Below, piece after piece: positions 33,901 to 45,058 of a stretch of DNA of 64,000 bases; within the stretch, counting starts at the first letter, position 1, and every line of letters begins with the position of its first letter. Origin of the DNA: Zeus faber (taxonomy: Eukaryota; Chordata; Actinopteri; Zeiformes; Zeidae); assembly GCA_960531495.1 (NCBI GenBank), contig OY482848.1, positions 37,255,477 through 37,319,476 on the forward strand, written 5' to 3'. A program made the position numbers and the translations under genes. The notes beneath the pieces are model-generated. The model was not told where the DNA came from and searched no databases. It saw nothing but the letters and a program-made list of their open reading frames with translations.

Positions 33901-36694
33901 ATAGATGTATGTAATAAAGTAGTGTCTCTTCATACAGACAGACAGACAGACAGATAGATGTATGTCATAAAGTAGTGTCTCTTCATACAGACAGACAGAC
34001 AGACAGACAGATAGATGTATGTCATAAAGTAGTGTCTCTTCATACAGACAGACAGACAGACAGATAGTTGTATGTCATAAAGTAGTGTCTCTTCATACAG
34101 ACAGACAGACAGACAGATAGATGTATGTAATAAAGTAGTGTCTCTTCATACAGACAGACAGACAGATAGATGTATGTAATAAAGTAGTGTCTCTTCATAC
34201 AGACAGACAGACAGACAGACAGATAGATGTATGTCATAAAGTAGTGTCTCTTCATACAGACAGACAGACAGACAGACAGATAGATGTATGTAATAAAGTA
34301 GTGTCTCTTCATACAGACAGACAGATAGATGTATGTAATAAAGTAGAGTGTCTCTTCATACAGACAGACAGACAGACAGATAGATGTATGTAATAAAGTA
34401 GTGTCTCTTCATACAGACAGACAGACAGATAGATGTATGTCATAAAGTAGTGTCTCTTCATACAGACAGACAGACAGATAGATGTATGTAATAAAGTAGT
34501 GTCTCTTCATACAGACAGACAGACAGATAGATGTATGTCATAAAGTAGTGTCTCTTCATACAGACAGACAGACAGACAGATAGATGTATGTCATAAAGTA
34601 GTGTCTCTTCATACAGACAGACAGACAGATAGATGTATGTCATAAAGTAGTGTCTCTTCATACAGACAGACAGATAGATGTATGTAATAAAGTAGTGTCT
34701 CTTCATACAGACAGACAGACAGATAGATGTATGTCATAAAGTAGTGTCTCTTCATACAGACAGACAGACAGATAGATGTATGTAATAAAGTAGTGTCTCT
34801 TCATACAGACAGACAGACAGATAGATGTATGTAATAAAGTAGTGTCTCTTCATACAGACAGACAGACAGATAGATGTATGTAATAAAGTAGTGTCTCTTC
34901 ATACAGACAGACAGACAGATAGATGTATGTAATAAAGTAGTGTCTCTTCATACAGACAGACAGACAGATAGATGTATGTCATAAAGTAGTGTCTCTTCAT
35001 ACAGACAGACAGACAGATAGATGTATGTAATAAAGTAGTGTCTCTTCATACAGACAGACAGACAGACAGACAGATAGATGTATGTCATAAAGTAGTGTCT
35101 CTTCATACAGACAGACAGACAGACAGATAGATGTATGTAATAAAGTAGTGTCTCTTCATACAGACAGACAGACAGATAGATGTATGTCATAAAGTAGTGT
35201 CTCTTCATACAGACAGACAGACAGATAGATGTATGTCATAAAGTAGTGTCTCTTCATACAGACAGACAGACAGACAGATAGATGTATGTCATAAAGTAGT
35301 GTCTCTTCATACAGACAGACAGACAGATAGATGTATGTAATAAAGTAGTGTCTCTTAATACAGACAGACAGACAGACAGATAGATGTATGTAATAAAGTA
35401 GTGTCTCTTCATACAGACAGACAGACAGACAGATAGATGTATGTAATAAAGTAGTGTCTCTTCATACAGACAGACAGACAGATAGATGTATGTAATAAAG
35501 TAGTGTCTCTTCATACAGACAGACAGACAGATAGATGTATGTAATAAAGTAGTGTCTCTTCATACAGACAGACAGACAGATAGATGTATGTAATAAAGTA
35601 GTGTCTCTTCATACAGACAGACAGATAGATGTATGTAATAAAGTAGTGTCTCTTCATACAGACAGACAGACAGACAGATAGATGTATGTCATAAAGTAGT
35701 GTCTCTTCATACAGACAGACAGACAGATAGATGGATGTATGTCATAAAGTAGTGTCTCTTCATACAGACAGACAGACAGACAGATAGATGTATGTAATAA
35801 AGTAGTGTCTCTTCATACAGACAGACAGACAGACAGACAGATAGATGTATGTAATAAAGTAGTGTCTCTTCATACAGACAGACAGACAGATAGATGTATG
35901 TCATAAAGTAGTGTCTCTTCATACAGACAGACAGACAGATAGATGTATGTAATAAAGTAGTGTCTCTTCATACAGACAGACAGACAGATAGATGTATGTA
36001 ATAAAGTAGTGTCTCTTCATACAGACAGACAGACAGACAGATAGATGTATGTCATAAAGTAGTGTCTCTTCATACAGACAGACAGACAGATAGATGTATG
36101 TCATAAAGTAGTGTCTCTTCATACAGACAGACAGACAGATAGATGTATGTCATAAAGTAGTGTCTCTTCATACAGACAGACAGACAGATAGATGTATGTA
36201 ATAAAGTAGTGTCTCTTCATACAGACAGACAGACAGATAGATGTATGTAATAAAGTAGTGTCTCTTCATACAGACAGACAGACAGATAGATGTATGTAAT
36301 AAAGTAGTGTCTCTTCATACAGACAGACAGACAGATAGATGTATGTCATAAAGTAGTGTCTCTTCATACAGACAGACAGAGCGACAGATAGATGTAGGTC
36401 TTCATACAGACCTGCTCTGTGTAGCTTGACTTCAGGTGTCAGTATTAAATACAGTAGTTTGTTCAGCCTGCAGAGCTCCTGGTTCGAGCGCCCCAGTCTG
36501 TTCTCACAATCCACCACAGATTCTTCTAAATGTCTGACAATGTCTTTGTCTGCTGCTGCTGCCAGTTTCTCGCTCAATAAAACTCTCACTTCTTTACCTA
36601 CTTTTACCTTTTCACAGACTAATAAAACCTCTTCAACCGCAGCAACCATTCGCTCTTGAACAGAAACAGTGAAAAGCTGGAGTTGCTCGGCCAT
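27990..36694 (-). CDS. C2H2 zinc-finger protein B, eight fingers
   Basis: Paralogue of the gene at 12992-19306. Exons, read leftward: 36694-36412, 31553-31227 and 28750-27990, phases consistent, about 456 residues. Exons 1 and 2 give the same protein as gene A; I see one silent base change in exon 1. Exon 3 has eight C2H2 fingers. Helix positions -1, 2, 3 and 6 read QGYV, LARR, QQNR, QQNR, QQSE, RGCR, QQSE and RGFK, so the predicted binding site differs from that of gene A in nearly every finger. Fingers 5-6 and 7-8 are near copies, which points to a two-finger internal duplication. The protein ends TGEQP-stop. Intron 1 holds a 49-bp minisatellite of about 3 kb and a Tc1 transposon. Presumed nuclear DNA-binding regulator with unknown target. 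Confidence 0.9.
28905..31200. other. Intron 2 of zinc-finger gene B
   Basis: 28916-29580 matches 14966-15800. A SINE sits at 29835-30030. 30180-30420 matches 16560-16790, about 255 bp at 30420-30675 are missing from unit 1, then the match resumes. No extra exon recognised. Confidence 0.55.
29835..30030 (+). mobile_element. tRNA-derived SINE
   Basis: Head ggtagctcaggaggtagaac and ctggttggatccc (A and B boxes), body with gtgtccttgagcgagacact, tail with ggataaaagcgtctgctaaa. Absent from the matching place in unit 1, so it arrived after the duplication or was lost there. Confidence 0.85.
31693..33297 (-). mobile_element. Tc1/mariner element, complete, 1605 bp
   Basis: Both ends read CAGTGGGGCAAAAAAGTATT in opposite orientation, flanked by TA at 31691-31692 and 33298-33299. 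Inverted repeats are about 200 bp long, with an inner copy of aagtatttggtca, as in fish Tc1 elements with paired transposase sites. The target is a gatgTAtgtaat motif inside a minisatellite unit of zinc-finger gene B intron 1. It carries one full-length transposase frame. Confidence 0.97.
31909..32931 (-). CDS. Tc1-family transposase, full length, altered first catalytic residue
   Basis: A 340-residue uninterrupted frame starts [19 protein letters not shown] and ends [13 protein letters not shown], the usual length for fish Tc1 transposases. Residues 1-110 hold two helix-turn-helix DNA-binding modules. The DDE domain has [26 protein letters not shown] and [11 protein letters not shown], with 34 residues between the second D and the E. 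The first motif is normally WSDE; here it is WSEE (codon GAG), so the first catalytic Asp is Glu. This should reduce or abolish cleavage, although the frame is otherwise whole. The gene lies antisense in no host exon and shares the orientation of zinc-finger gene B. The long frame on the opposite strand is a shadow. Confidence 0.95.
   Translation of the reverse strand: MAKTKELSKDTRNKIVDLHQAGKTESAVGKQLVVKKSTVGAIIRKWKTYKTTDNLHRSGAPCKISPHGVKIITRTVSKHPRTTRGDLVNDLQRAGTKVTKATISNTLRRQGLKFCSARRVPLLKPVHVQARLKFAREHLDDPEEDWENVIWSEETKIELFGKNSTCRVWRRKKAELHPKNTIPTVKHEGGNIMLWGCFSAKGPGRLIRVKERMNGAMYREILSENLLPSARALKMKRGWVFQHDNDPKHTARATKEWLRKKHFKVLEWPSQSPDLNPIENLWSELRVCVAQRQPQNITALEEICMEEWTKLPATVCENLVKTYRKRLTSVIANKGYITKY
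33300..36400. repeat. 49-bp GACA/GATA minisatellite in intron 1 of gene B
   Basis: About 63 units of the same repeat as at 17885-19015, almost three times as many. Units here are more uniform and often carry gtatgtcataaag. The array ends at the donor of exon 1 (36412/36411). A few bases of it lie left of Tc1 at 31672-31690. Confidence 0.95.
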
Positions 36695-36790
36695 TGTTTC
36701 TTCTTCTTCTTCGTCTTCTTCTTCTTTCTTTTAATGGCGGGAGGTCGACAACTTTACGTGCATTACCGCCACTGACTGGTGTGGAGTGTG
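36695..36790 (-). promoter_or_regulatory. LINE 3' tail forming the 5' UTR of zinc-finger gene B
   Basis: Same GGCGGTAATGCACG...GCCATTAAAAG...(GAA)n leader as in gene A, reaching the ATG at 36694. Confidence 0.65.
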
Positions 36791-36989
36791 AACTGCAGTT
36801 TAAAATGATGGACTTTGAATGGTATTATGGACCCTGCTGGTCGGAGGATGTTTTGATTCAAGAGGTTTATTTATCACATACATATATACATACCATCATA
36901 CATATATGTAGTGAAATGTCTTTGCAACGCACCCAGATATTATGCACAATAAGTACAAAGACACAATAACAAAGCAATTAACTAACTAA

Positions 36990-37235
36990 CTACACTAACA
37001 AAAATATAGAAACAAACAACATGTACACAAACAAACATAAACATAGAAACAACAACATGTACACAGAAAAACATAAATATAGAAACAAACAACATGTACA
37101 CAAACAAACATAAACATAGAAACAACAACATGTACACAGAAAAACATAAATATAGAAACAAACAACATGTACACAAACAAACATAGACATAGAAACAACA
37201 ACATGTACATGGAAAAACAAACATAAAAACAAAAA
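36990..37235. repeat. 40-bp minisatellite upstream of zinc-finger gene B, short
   Basis: About six units related to 19605-21487, mostly the acaaac and cacag variants seen at the proximal edge of the longer array. Confidence 0.9.
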
Positions 37236-37320
37236 CATGTACTATGTAATAAGTAATGTAATAAGTACTAAGACACAATAACAAAGTAATTAACTAACTA
37301 AGTAAAGTAACTGATTCCTT

Positions 37321-37522
37321 ACATTTAGTCATTTTAGCAGACGCTTTTATCCAAAGCCACTTACAATTGGTCAAACACTGACGGACGCAGCCATCAGGAG
37401 CAATGAGGGTTAAGTGTCTTGCTCAAGGACACTACAGCATGCTAGCAGGAGGAGCCTGGGATCCAACCAGCAACCTTAACATCACTAGACCACCAGCTCT
37501 ACCGCCTGAGCTACCATCCCCC
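37321..37522 (-). mobile_element. tRNA-derived SINE
   Basis: Complete copy, tail first on the plus strand (acatttagtcattttagcag) and tRNA-like head last (gagctaccatcccc). Confidence 0.85.
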
Positions 37523-37870
37523 TTCCTAAAATGTAATTGTTTATAAATTGAATAAAATAAGTATATAGCTTATAGTAATATACTGAACAGGAATACAAAA
37601 TAGAAATAAGAGGAATAGACAGTTTGTACAGATATGTGTTGTCAAGTGAGGTAGTGTGTGTGTGTACATATACAGTACAATATGCAAAAGTACTACAGCA
37701 ATACAGTAACAGTACAGTATGCAGTAACCCAGAACAGTGATACAGTATGCAGTACAGTATGCTGCATACAGTAAAGTAAGGCAGTATGCAGTACAGTATG
37801 CTACATACAGTACAATAAGGCAGTGTGAGTGACTCAGTACCTTTTGTTAGGACCCCTGGTGAGGTCAGCG
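37523..37870. other. AT-rich stretch with GTATGC/ACAGTA short repeats
   Basis: Irregular repeats of cagtatgcagtacagtatgc between 37670 and 37830. Probably the simple-sequence 3' flank of the LINE that follows. No gene seen. Confidence 0.5.
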
Positions 37871-39010
37871 TTGACAGTTCTTATGTCTTGATGTAGAAAC
37901 TCCGTCTCAGTCTCTGTTTCGCTGTGTGCCCCCTGTGTGGCTGTGGAGGCTCCTGCTCCACCACAGCAGCTGGAACAGTGCGTTGTGGTGGTGGTGACGA
38001 TCCTTCATGATGCTGCAGCTCTGCTACTACACCTCCTGGTGTATAACTCCTGCAGGGAGGGGAGGGTGGTGGCAGTGGTACGTTGGGCTGAAGGCACCAC
38101 CCTCTGCAGGGCCCTCCTGTCCTGAGCAGTACAAAGCAGGCAGTGATGGTGCCTGTCAGGATGCTCTCCACCGCTCCACAGTAGAAGGACTTGAGGATCC
38201 TCACCAAGACCCTGAGTTTCCTCAGCTGCCTGAGGTGGTAAAGACGCTGCCTCGCCTTTCTCACCAGAGTGTCTGTTTGTAACGTCCATGTGAAGTTCTC
38301 TGTGATGTGGACTCACAGCTACTTGAAGCTGCTCACCCTGTCCACAGAAGTCCCATTAATCACCAAGGGCGCGTGCGTCCTCGATTGTGATCCACGCCTT
38401 AAGTCCACATTCAGCTCCTTAGTTTTGCTGACATTCAGGTGGAGGCTGTTGTCCTGGCACCAGAGTGACAGGTCAGCCACCTCCTCGCGGTAGACCTTCT
38501 CATCGCCATCGGTGATCAGGCCCATGACAACGGTGTCGTCAGCAAACTTGATGATGGTGTTGGAGCTGGACCTGTACACACATGTGTCATGTGTGTACAG
38601 GGAGCACAGCAGGGAGCTGAGGACGCAGCCCTGGGGGGGATCCTGTGTTCAGGGTGAGGGAGCTGGACATGTGCCTCCCCACCCTAGCCCCACCCTAACC
38701 ACCTGGGGCCTAGCTGAGAGGAAGTCCAGGATCCAGGCACACAGGTGGTGGGGACTATGGTATTGAAAGCTGAACTGTAGTCAATGAAAAGCAATCTCAC
38801 ATAGCCCCCCTTCTGGCCATCCAAATGCCTGAGTGTGGTATGAAGTACCTGGGAGACAGCGTCTACTGTGAATCTGTTCGGCCAATATGCAAACAGCAGC
38901 GGGTCAGCGGTGCGGTGGAGAGAGGTGCAGTAATCCTTGATCAGCCTCTCAAAGCACTTCATGACCGTGGAGGTGAGGGCCACCGGATGGTAGTCAGTAA
39001 TCTCAAAATA
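37871..39010 (-). mobile_element. L2/jockey-like LINE reverse-transcriptase fragment
   Basis: The minus strand encodes, in order, YHPVALTSTVMKCFERLIKD, RLLFIDYSSAFNTIVP, IIKFADDTVVMGLITDGDE (the FADD catalytic motif), SLHLNVSKTKELNVDLRR and ARQRLYHLRQLRKLRVL. This is the palm-to-thumb part of a common teleost LINE of the L2/jockey group. The segment between the first palm motif and FADD is shortened, and there are several frame breaks. Endonuclease and 5' part are missing. Confidence 0.85.
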
Positions 39011-39584
39011 AATAATCAGAAAATCAAACAATAATTGGAAAATAAATCAATAATTGGAAAATAAATCAATAATCTGAAATAAATTAATCAGAAAATAAAT
39101 CGAAAACCAGAGAACAAAACAATTATGAAAATAAACGATAATTGGAAAATAAATAGATAATCTGAAAATGAATCGATAATCGGAAAATATCGATAATCAA
39201 AGTAATTTGATAATCGGAATAGCCCTTGGAACCTGCTCAACACTTTTCAAAAACAAAGTTGTGTCGTCTGCCAGCTGACTTATGACTGCACCGATCAGCC
39301 ACAACATTAGAACCACCACTAATATCACTAACATTGTATTGTGTAAAATATATATATACTATTATTATATAATATGTACATACATAGCCGCATTAACCTT
39401 TTCACGAATGTGTGCTACAGTAGCTCTTCTTTGGGATCGAAGCAGACGGGCTGGACCCGGCTCCCCACGGGCATCTTGGTTCCTACCACCAAAGAGGTGG
39501 GATATATTATTATCATAGGTGCCATCGGAACCAGATGATCAATGTGTGGCAGTTTCACCAACCACGTGCCACCAAAGTGGCGTG
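39011..39584. other. AT-rich (AATCRATAA)n and degraded repeat
   Basis: 39000-39210 is a loose tandem of gaaaataaatcaataatygg. 39230-39540 contains gatcagccacaacattagaa and gtgctacagtagctcttctt, phrases I associate with an old teleost repeat of unknown class. Confidence 0.45.
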
Positions 39585-39850
39585 TTCAGGGACCGCTGTC
39601 ACAGAGACACAGAAGACGGGGTGTAGAAACACACAAGTATATTGTGAAGAGGGGGCTTGATAGAACAAGCGTGTCATGACAGGGCTCCTCTCTCCTGAGA
39701 GTGTGTGGGGATGGGGGTTTTATCCTGTTGCTCGTCAAACCAACAGACGAGCAACAGGTTTGCAGCAACTCTGATCCTGGTCCCCAATTATCTAGACACA
39801 GGTCAGATGTGGCCGCTAAAACCAGACCCTCCCCACACCACACAGTTATT
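39585..39850 (-). mobile_element. LTR fragment, Gypsy-type fossil (inverted)
   Basis: On the minus strand this segment is clearly related to 40690-40960, with shared cccccatccccacaca, tcatgacac and catctgtgtctctgtg-like stretches. It is an old, detached long-terminal-repeat piece, opposite in orientation to the larger fossil on its right. Confidence 0.6.
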
Positions 39851-40010
39851 CAGTAAAACAAGGGGAAGTAGATATTCAGCCATTAGTGTCATAATATAAG
39901 CATTTGAATACATTCCTAAAATGTTCTCCAAAGCCACAAAGTTCCAATGCCTTGAAGATTAAATGTTCTACCATGTCAGCAGCTTTATAGGAATAAAGCA
40001 TCATTTATAT

Positions 40011-40208
40011 GGGGACGGTAGCTCAGGCGGTAGAGCTGGTGCTCTAGTGATCTAAAGGTTGCTGGTTGGATCCCAGGCTCCTCCTGCTAGCATGCTGTAG
40101 TGTCCTTGAGCAAGACACTTAACCCCTAATTGCTCCTGATGGCTGCGTCCGTCGGTGATTGAACAATTGTAAGTCGCTTTGGATAAAAGCATCTGCCAAA
40201 TGTAATAT
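40011..40208 (+). mobile_element. tRNA-derived SINE
   Basis: Complete copy with the best preserved tRNA-like head in the window: ggtagctcaggcggtagagc and gctggttggatccc. Confidence 0.85.
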
Positions 40209-40599
40209 AATCATGACATTCAAGCAGTTATTTCTAAAACCTCCATCAATTTCAGGAATGAAATCTTTGATTTTGTCAATGAAGATTTCTGCTGTATCGA
40301 TGATAAATAAAAGAATATAAATGACTATAAAAGGAATACATTTCACTGGCTATTCTCTTTGGGTCAGAGCATTCTTTATCATTAATAATCAATGTTCCCA
40401 TATCATTTAGTCTGGTTTTCTCTAATCTACAAAAGTAAGAAGAATTCCTCACTCCATTTTGCTGCTCAGATCTAATGTAAGCCCCCTTTGCTTTCCTTCT
40501 GTAAATATAATCTAATTGACATTGTAGTGTGAGCAGTTTCCTTTATCAGCATCAGTAATCACAGTACAGACTTACCTCTCTGGTCAGTCTCAGCTCTTC

Positions 40600-43500
40600 A
40601 CGCTTGGTGGGTTGTTTCAGTTGTTTACTAAAGGATATGGGAAAGGTTCTCATTCAAAATTTCAAAAGTTCCCATTTGGAGATATAGGAAGAAAGGCTGG
40701 TGTGGCTTATCCAGCCACACCTGTCCTGGGTCTAGATAATTGGGCCCAGGATCAGGGGGGCTGTATGGCTGTTGCTCATTATAGTAATCAACGAGCAGCA
40801 GGTAAAACCCCCATCCCCACACAACCACAGCAGAGGAGCCCTTGTCATGACACGTGTCCATCTGCTCCCGGCTTGTTCTACCTAGCACACTCTCTCCAAT
40901 AAACTAGTGTGTTTTCAACCCCATCATCTGTGTCTCTGTGTCGGAGGTCCCTGAAAAAGCCACTTGGGTGGGGTGTGACAGGCCGAACTGCCCCAGTGGC
41001 CTCTGAACAAGGTCTCTGGAGGGTGAGGGCGGCGATCCACTGGCTGAGGAAGCGCCTCACAGACTTGGAGGACGAGCAGCAGGACTTCCTCTGCTACCAA
41101 TTTGAGCATGCCCTGCCAGCGTGAGCTCCCAGGAGGACGGAGCGGACTCGCCACAGGTGGTAAATTTCCCGGCATCTGCCGTGGGGTTTCCCTCTCCTCC
41201 TGGGGGGACCGGATCAATCCTGCACCGCCTGCAAGCGTCCGGCACCCAACAACTGGCCCGCAACTGTCCAGGAGGACCAGCCCCGCGTCTGGGCCCAGGA
41301 CTCACACGGTATTTTTGCTGGGTCCCCAGCCCGTCTTGCCATCCGGGAGGGGAACGGCCGGGGCTCTGCTGTGCCCTCGGGTGCTGCATAACGCCCCTTT
41401 TCTTTCCCGTGCGGATCCCCTCCTGCCGGCCCAGGGGAGGGCGGACGTCTACCAGCCGGGTCCTGTGGTGCTGCAGGATGCTCACTCCCCTTCCCGTGCT
41501 GTCCCCTCTCTGTCCCCCATCAGCCCCCAGGGCGGTGCTGCAGCAGAGAATCAGGGAGCTGGCTGGAGGTCTAGGCAGACGTGCGGGCACTGCGGGCATG
41601 CACTTCAGACCAGTGTTTACCAACCCCAGACCAACAGTCTGGTGGAGCAGTTCAATAAGATGCTGAAGAACATGGTACGTAAGTTCATTCATGATGATAG
41701 CCATAATTGGGACAAGTGGAAGGACCCCCTCTTGTTTGCAGTGTGGGAGTTTCCCTTTTCTCCATTTGAGCTCCTATTTTGTCAGAAAACCCAGAGGGGG
41801 TGCTAAACCTAATTAAAGAAAACTGGGCAGAGGGTCCTAGCACCAGTAAGAACGAAATACAGTATATTATGGACCTGAGAGCAAGGTTACACGTGCTGAT
41901 TCGACCGTTATCATGGGAGAATTTGCTCCGGGCTCAGGAATGTCAGCGCCTTTTATACGACTGGGTGGGCCTCAGCTCAGACAATTCACACTGGGAGAAA
42001 AGGTGTTAGTGTTGCTCCCTAAGTTACGCTCTAAATTGCTCACGAAATGGCAAGGGCCTTTTGTGGTCACAGGTTTGCAAGGTTGATTATAAGGTTGAAC
42101 ATTCTGACAGGCATGGAGCGGCACCGATTTACCACCAAGAATGGGGGGAGGCGTCCGTGGCTTCTGGTCGGACTGATCATTGAGCGGGATGAGTTGGGGT
42201 TGGAGGTTCAAAAAGTGGCCGATCATACCGCGGCCCTGTTAATTGACCATCTCTCTACGTCCCAGAAGGTGGATGTGGCTGCACTTCAGCATTGCTTCTC
42301 TGATGTTTTCTCCTCCCTGCCAGGCATCACGTCCCTCATACACCACCATGTGGAGACGACCCAAGGGGTGCGCTCTCGGCCGTATCGCCTGCCCAAACAC
42401 AATTGCAATCGTGCAGGCGGAATAAGAGGCCATGCTGGACATGGATGGAATAGAGGAGTCCATGAGTGACAGGTCTTGACCTATCGGGCTGGTGGGTAAA
42501 CCTGATTGGTTGGTCTGGTTCTACGTAGACTAACGAAGGGTAAACGCGGTGTTAAAGTTCGATGTATACCCGATACCCCAGTCGAGGAACTTGTTGATTG
42601 ATACCGCTCAGTTCGTCACGACACTGGATACAACTGAGGGCTACTGGCAGATTACCTCGTCTCAGGAAAAGTCTGCGTTCCTCACTCCGTTCAAGTTGTA
42701 CCTCTTGTCAGCCCAACGGCTCCCCGGCCTAAGTCGGGCAGTGGGGGTACGTGGAATCGGCCAAATCAGTGCCCATGCGGCGCTAGTTGGTCTGACTCGA
42801 GGAAGGGAGCTTTCTTAATGTCAGGCTCACAGCCTCCTGGTGCCACCAGGGGCAGCTCGTCTCCGTTCATGGACAAGTCACCCATCGCCTTCCTGGTCAC
42901 CTCTGCCACTCCTTCCTCCTCCACCTCCACACATACCTGAGGTCCATCGACCATTAGAACTTGCAGTATTTATTCCCCAGTTTTCCCACCTCAGTTAGTA
43001 ACTCTTGTGGCTCCGTCTAGTCTGAGAATATGTTCATACAGTTCCTGTACTAACCTGCCTTTCTCCCTTTCCTGTCCAAGCCATTCCCATCCTGCCTCGC
43101 TGCGCCTGGCTGCCTGTTCCCCCTGTCCTGAACCTGGATCCCTCCTTCATCGTCCACGCCTTCCCTGCCCAGTCTGACCTCTTCCCATCCAGGTGTCCTG
43201 CCTTCCAGGACCCGTGGACCCAAACCTGCCCTACTGGGTCTCACCCTTTGTCTAGCCGGTGACTCTTAATAAAACTTCTTTCTTTTACCCTGTCTGCCAG
43301 CACATCGTTGACCACCTTAGCAACATCCCAGTGGCCGTGAGTGGCTTCCAGGCCCCGCCAGCTCCGCCCTCTCCCGTGCTGCTTCCTAGACTGGGTCCAA
43401 GCTGGAGCCCACGCAACTCGGGTGTTTGTCTCCCGAGGAGTGGGCCCGCCCCCTACAGACCAGATCCTGCCTGTACTGTGGCCGGACTGAACATCTCTGG

Positions 43501-43950
43501 GCCACATGCCTGTTATGTGCGGGAGGTTCGTACAACTCAGTGGAAGTACATAAGGCCGAACAATTTCTAACTCCACCCCCCGTCCATTGCTATCTGCCTC
43601 CCTCTCCTGGGGTGATCCGACTATACAACTCTCAGCCCTCATAGATTCTGGCGCGGACGAGAGTTTCCTGGACAAGGGAGTGGCGTGCCAGTTGGGCTTG
43701 GTGCACATTCTCCTCTCCATACCTATGGGGGTCAAGGGTCTGACTGGAATGCGTTTGACCCCGATAGAGCATCAGATGGCCCCTTGATCTGCTGCTGTCA
43801 GGAAACCACAGGGAGTCAATGGCTTTTCACCTCATCGACTCACCCAAAAACCCCCTGGTGCTGGGTTATCCCTGGCTCCAGGTCCACAACCCCCACATAG
43901 ACTGGACCGCCTGTAGAATTACCGAGAGACACTTGACCCCCTAACTGCTC
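40600..43950 (+). mobile_element. Gypsy-type LTR retroelement fossil
   Basis: Parts recognised from left to right are an LTR with its poly(A) region (about 40600-40960), an integrase-like section (about 41580-42090), a reverse-transcriptase N-terminal section (about 42170-42720), a second LTR-like tail (about 42970-43310) and a gag zinc-knuckle plus protease section (about 43320-43900). The order does not match a single simple copy, so it is probably a composite of two or more insertions or a rearranged one. It is broken in many places and cannot be active. LTR divergence suggests that it is old. Confidence 0.75.
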
Positions 43951-44403
43951 CCCGGGCACCTCTACACGGCAGCCCACTGCTCCTAGATACCTCAGATACT
44001 AGGATGGTATATGCAGAGAAATTGCGAGTTTCCCTGTTGTGGAACTGATAATGGTATATAAATAAATAAATAAACTTATATTCTTCACCGCCATCTGTAT
44101 TGTGTAGACAAAACCTGACACTGTCATCGTCATTAGATCTAGGGAAACATTTATAGAGCATCCATTACCCTTTACTCTTGTCACATATAGTAGCAACTGA
44201 ACGACCAAAGAGAACTTCAAGTGCATCTCCCAGTATGACCAGTATGACCGATAAAGCTTCCTGTAATCACTGACACTGCTACCATCTGAGGTATACAGGC
44301 GTCACATCAGAGCAGAGCTGCCAGGAAGCTGCAGGGCCTCCCCCCTGACCTGTCCAGACTCCAAACTATAGTAAGAAAAACATTTTGTGATCGTCAAAAT
44401 ATA

Positions 44404-45058
44404 TGGAGGTCGTCTAACACGCAGACCACGCTGATGTCAACGGTTTTGAATGGTCTGACGTGACACTTGGTGCCTCTCACCTCCCTTAAATGTGCCTTGA
44501 GTTGAGTGGCATCATCATGCGGTTGCGCAGGGCACTGTTCACAATGAAGCTGTCACCAGTGTGGGATGTGGCCAAAGGACGTCCACTTCTATGCCTTTCT
44601 GTGACTCTTCCAGTCTCTGTATCTCTGTTGCAACCTGCTGATGACACTCTGTGACACTCTAAGCTCAGTGGCCACTTCCCTCTGAAAACATCCTGTTTGA
44701 AGCCTCGCCAGGCGAGGTGCTGTTGATCAGTTGTTAGGTGTCGTCTTGGTCTCATGATGTCAACATGTGAACGGCATGATGAAGAGGACTGTTAAAATAC
44801 CAATTCTAATTGAAGCAGGAAATTTATTGGTGGATTCATGGATCAAACACCTGTTGTGAATTTTGCCGTTCAGCTCCTTGTTAGAGAACAGCATGTTGTG
44901 CAAAAAGTACTGAAACATTTGGACAGTTGGACATGTGCATTCAAAAGTTTAGAGAAGGTCAAATGAAGTTCACCTGTAAAGGTTATAGTGCATTTTAGGT
45001 TCATCCTAAAATTTCACCCGAAAGCCGAATATCCCTAACTTTTTGTGAGTAGTGTAGG
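44404..45058 (-). mobile_element. Truncated Tc1/mariner element, second family
   Basis: The right end (ctaactttttgtgagtagtg) is the terminal repeat of a fish Tc1-like family unlike the one at 31693. On the minus strand a start at 44755 opens MRPRRHLTTDQQHLAWRGF with ETGRVTERHRSGRPLATSHT and IVNSALRNRM, the helix-turn-helix part of the transposase. Similarity continues out of frame to about 44404 and then stops, so the whole DDE domain and the other end are lost. Confidence 0.8.

Larger units (their letters stand above)
21491..37240. repeat. Tandem segmental duplication, unit 2 (zinc-finger block B)
   Basis: Head-to-tail second copy of 9271-21490. It is longer because of a 3-kb insert (22659-25668), SINEs at 26953 and 29835, a Tc1 element at 31693 and an expanded intron-1 minisatellite. 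The upstream 40-bp minisatellite is much shorter than in unit 1. Identity is patchy: tRNA flank and finger exon have diverged, while the LINE section and exons 1 and 2 look almost identical. Confidence 0.9.
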
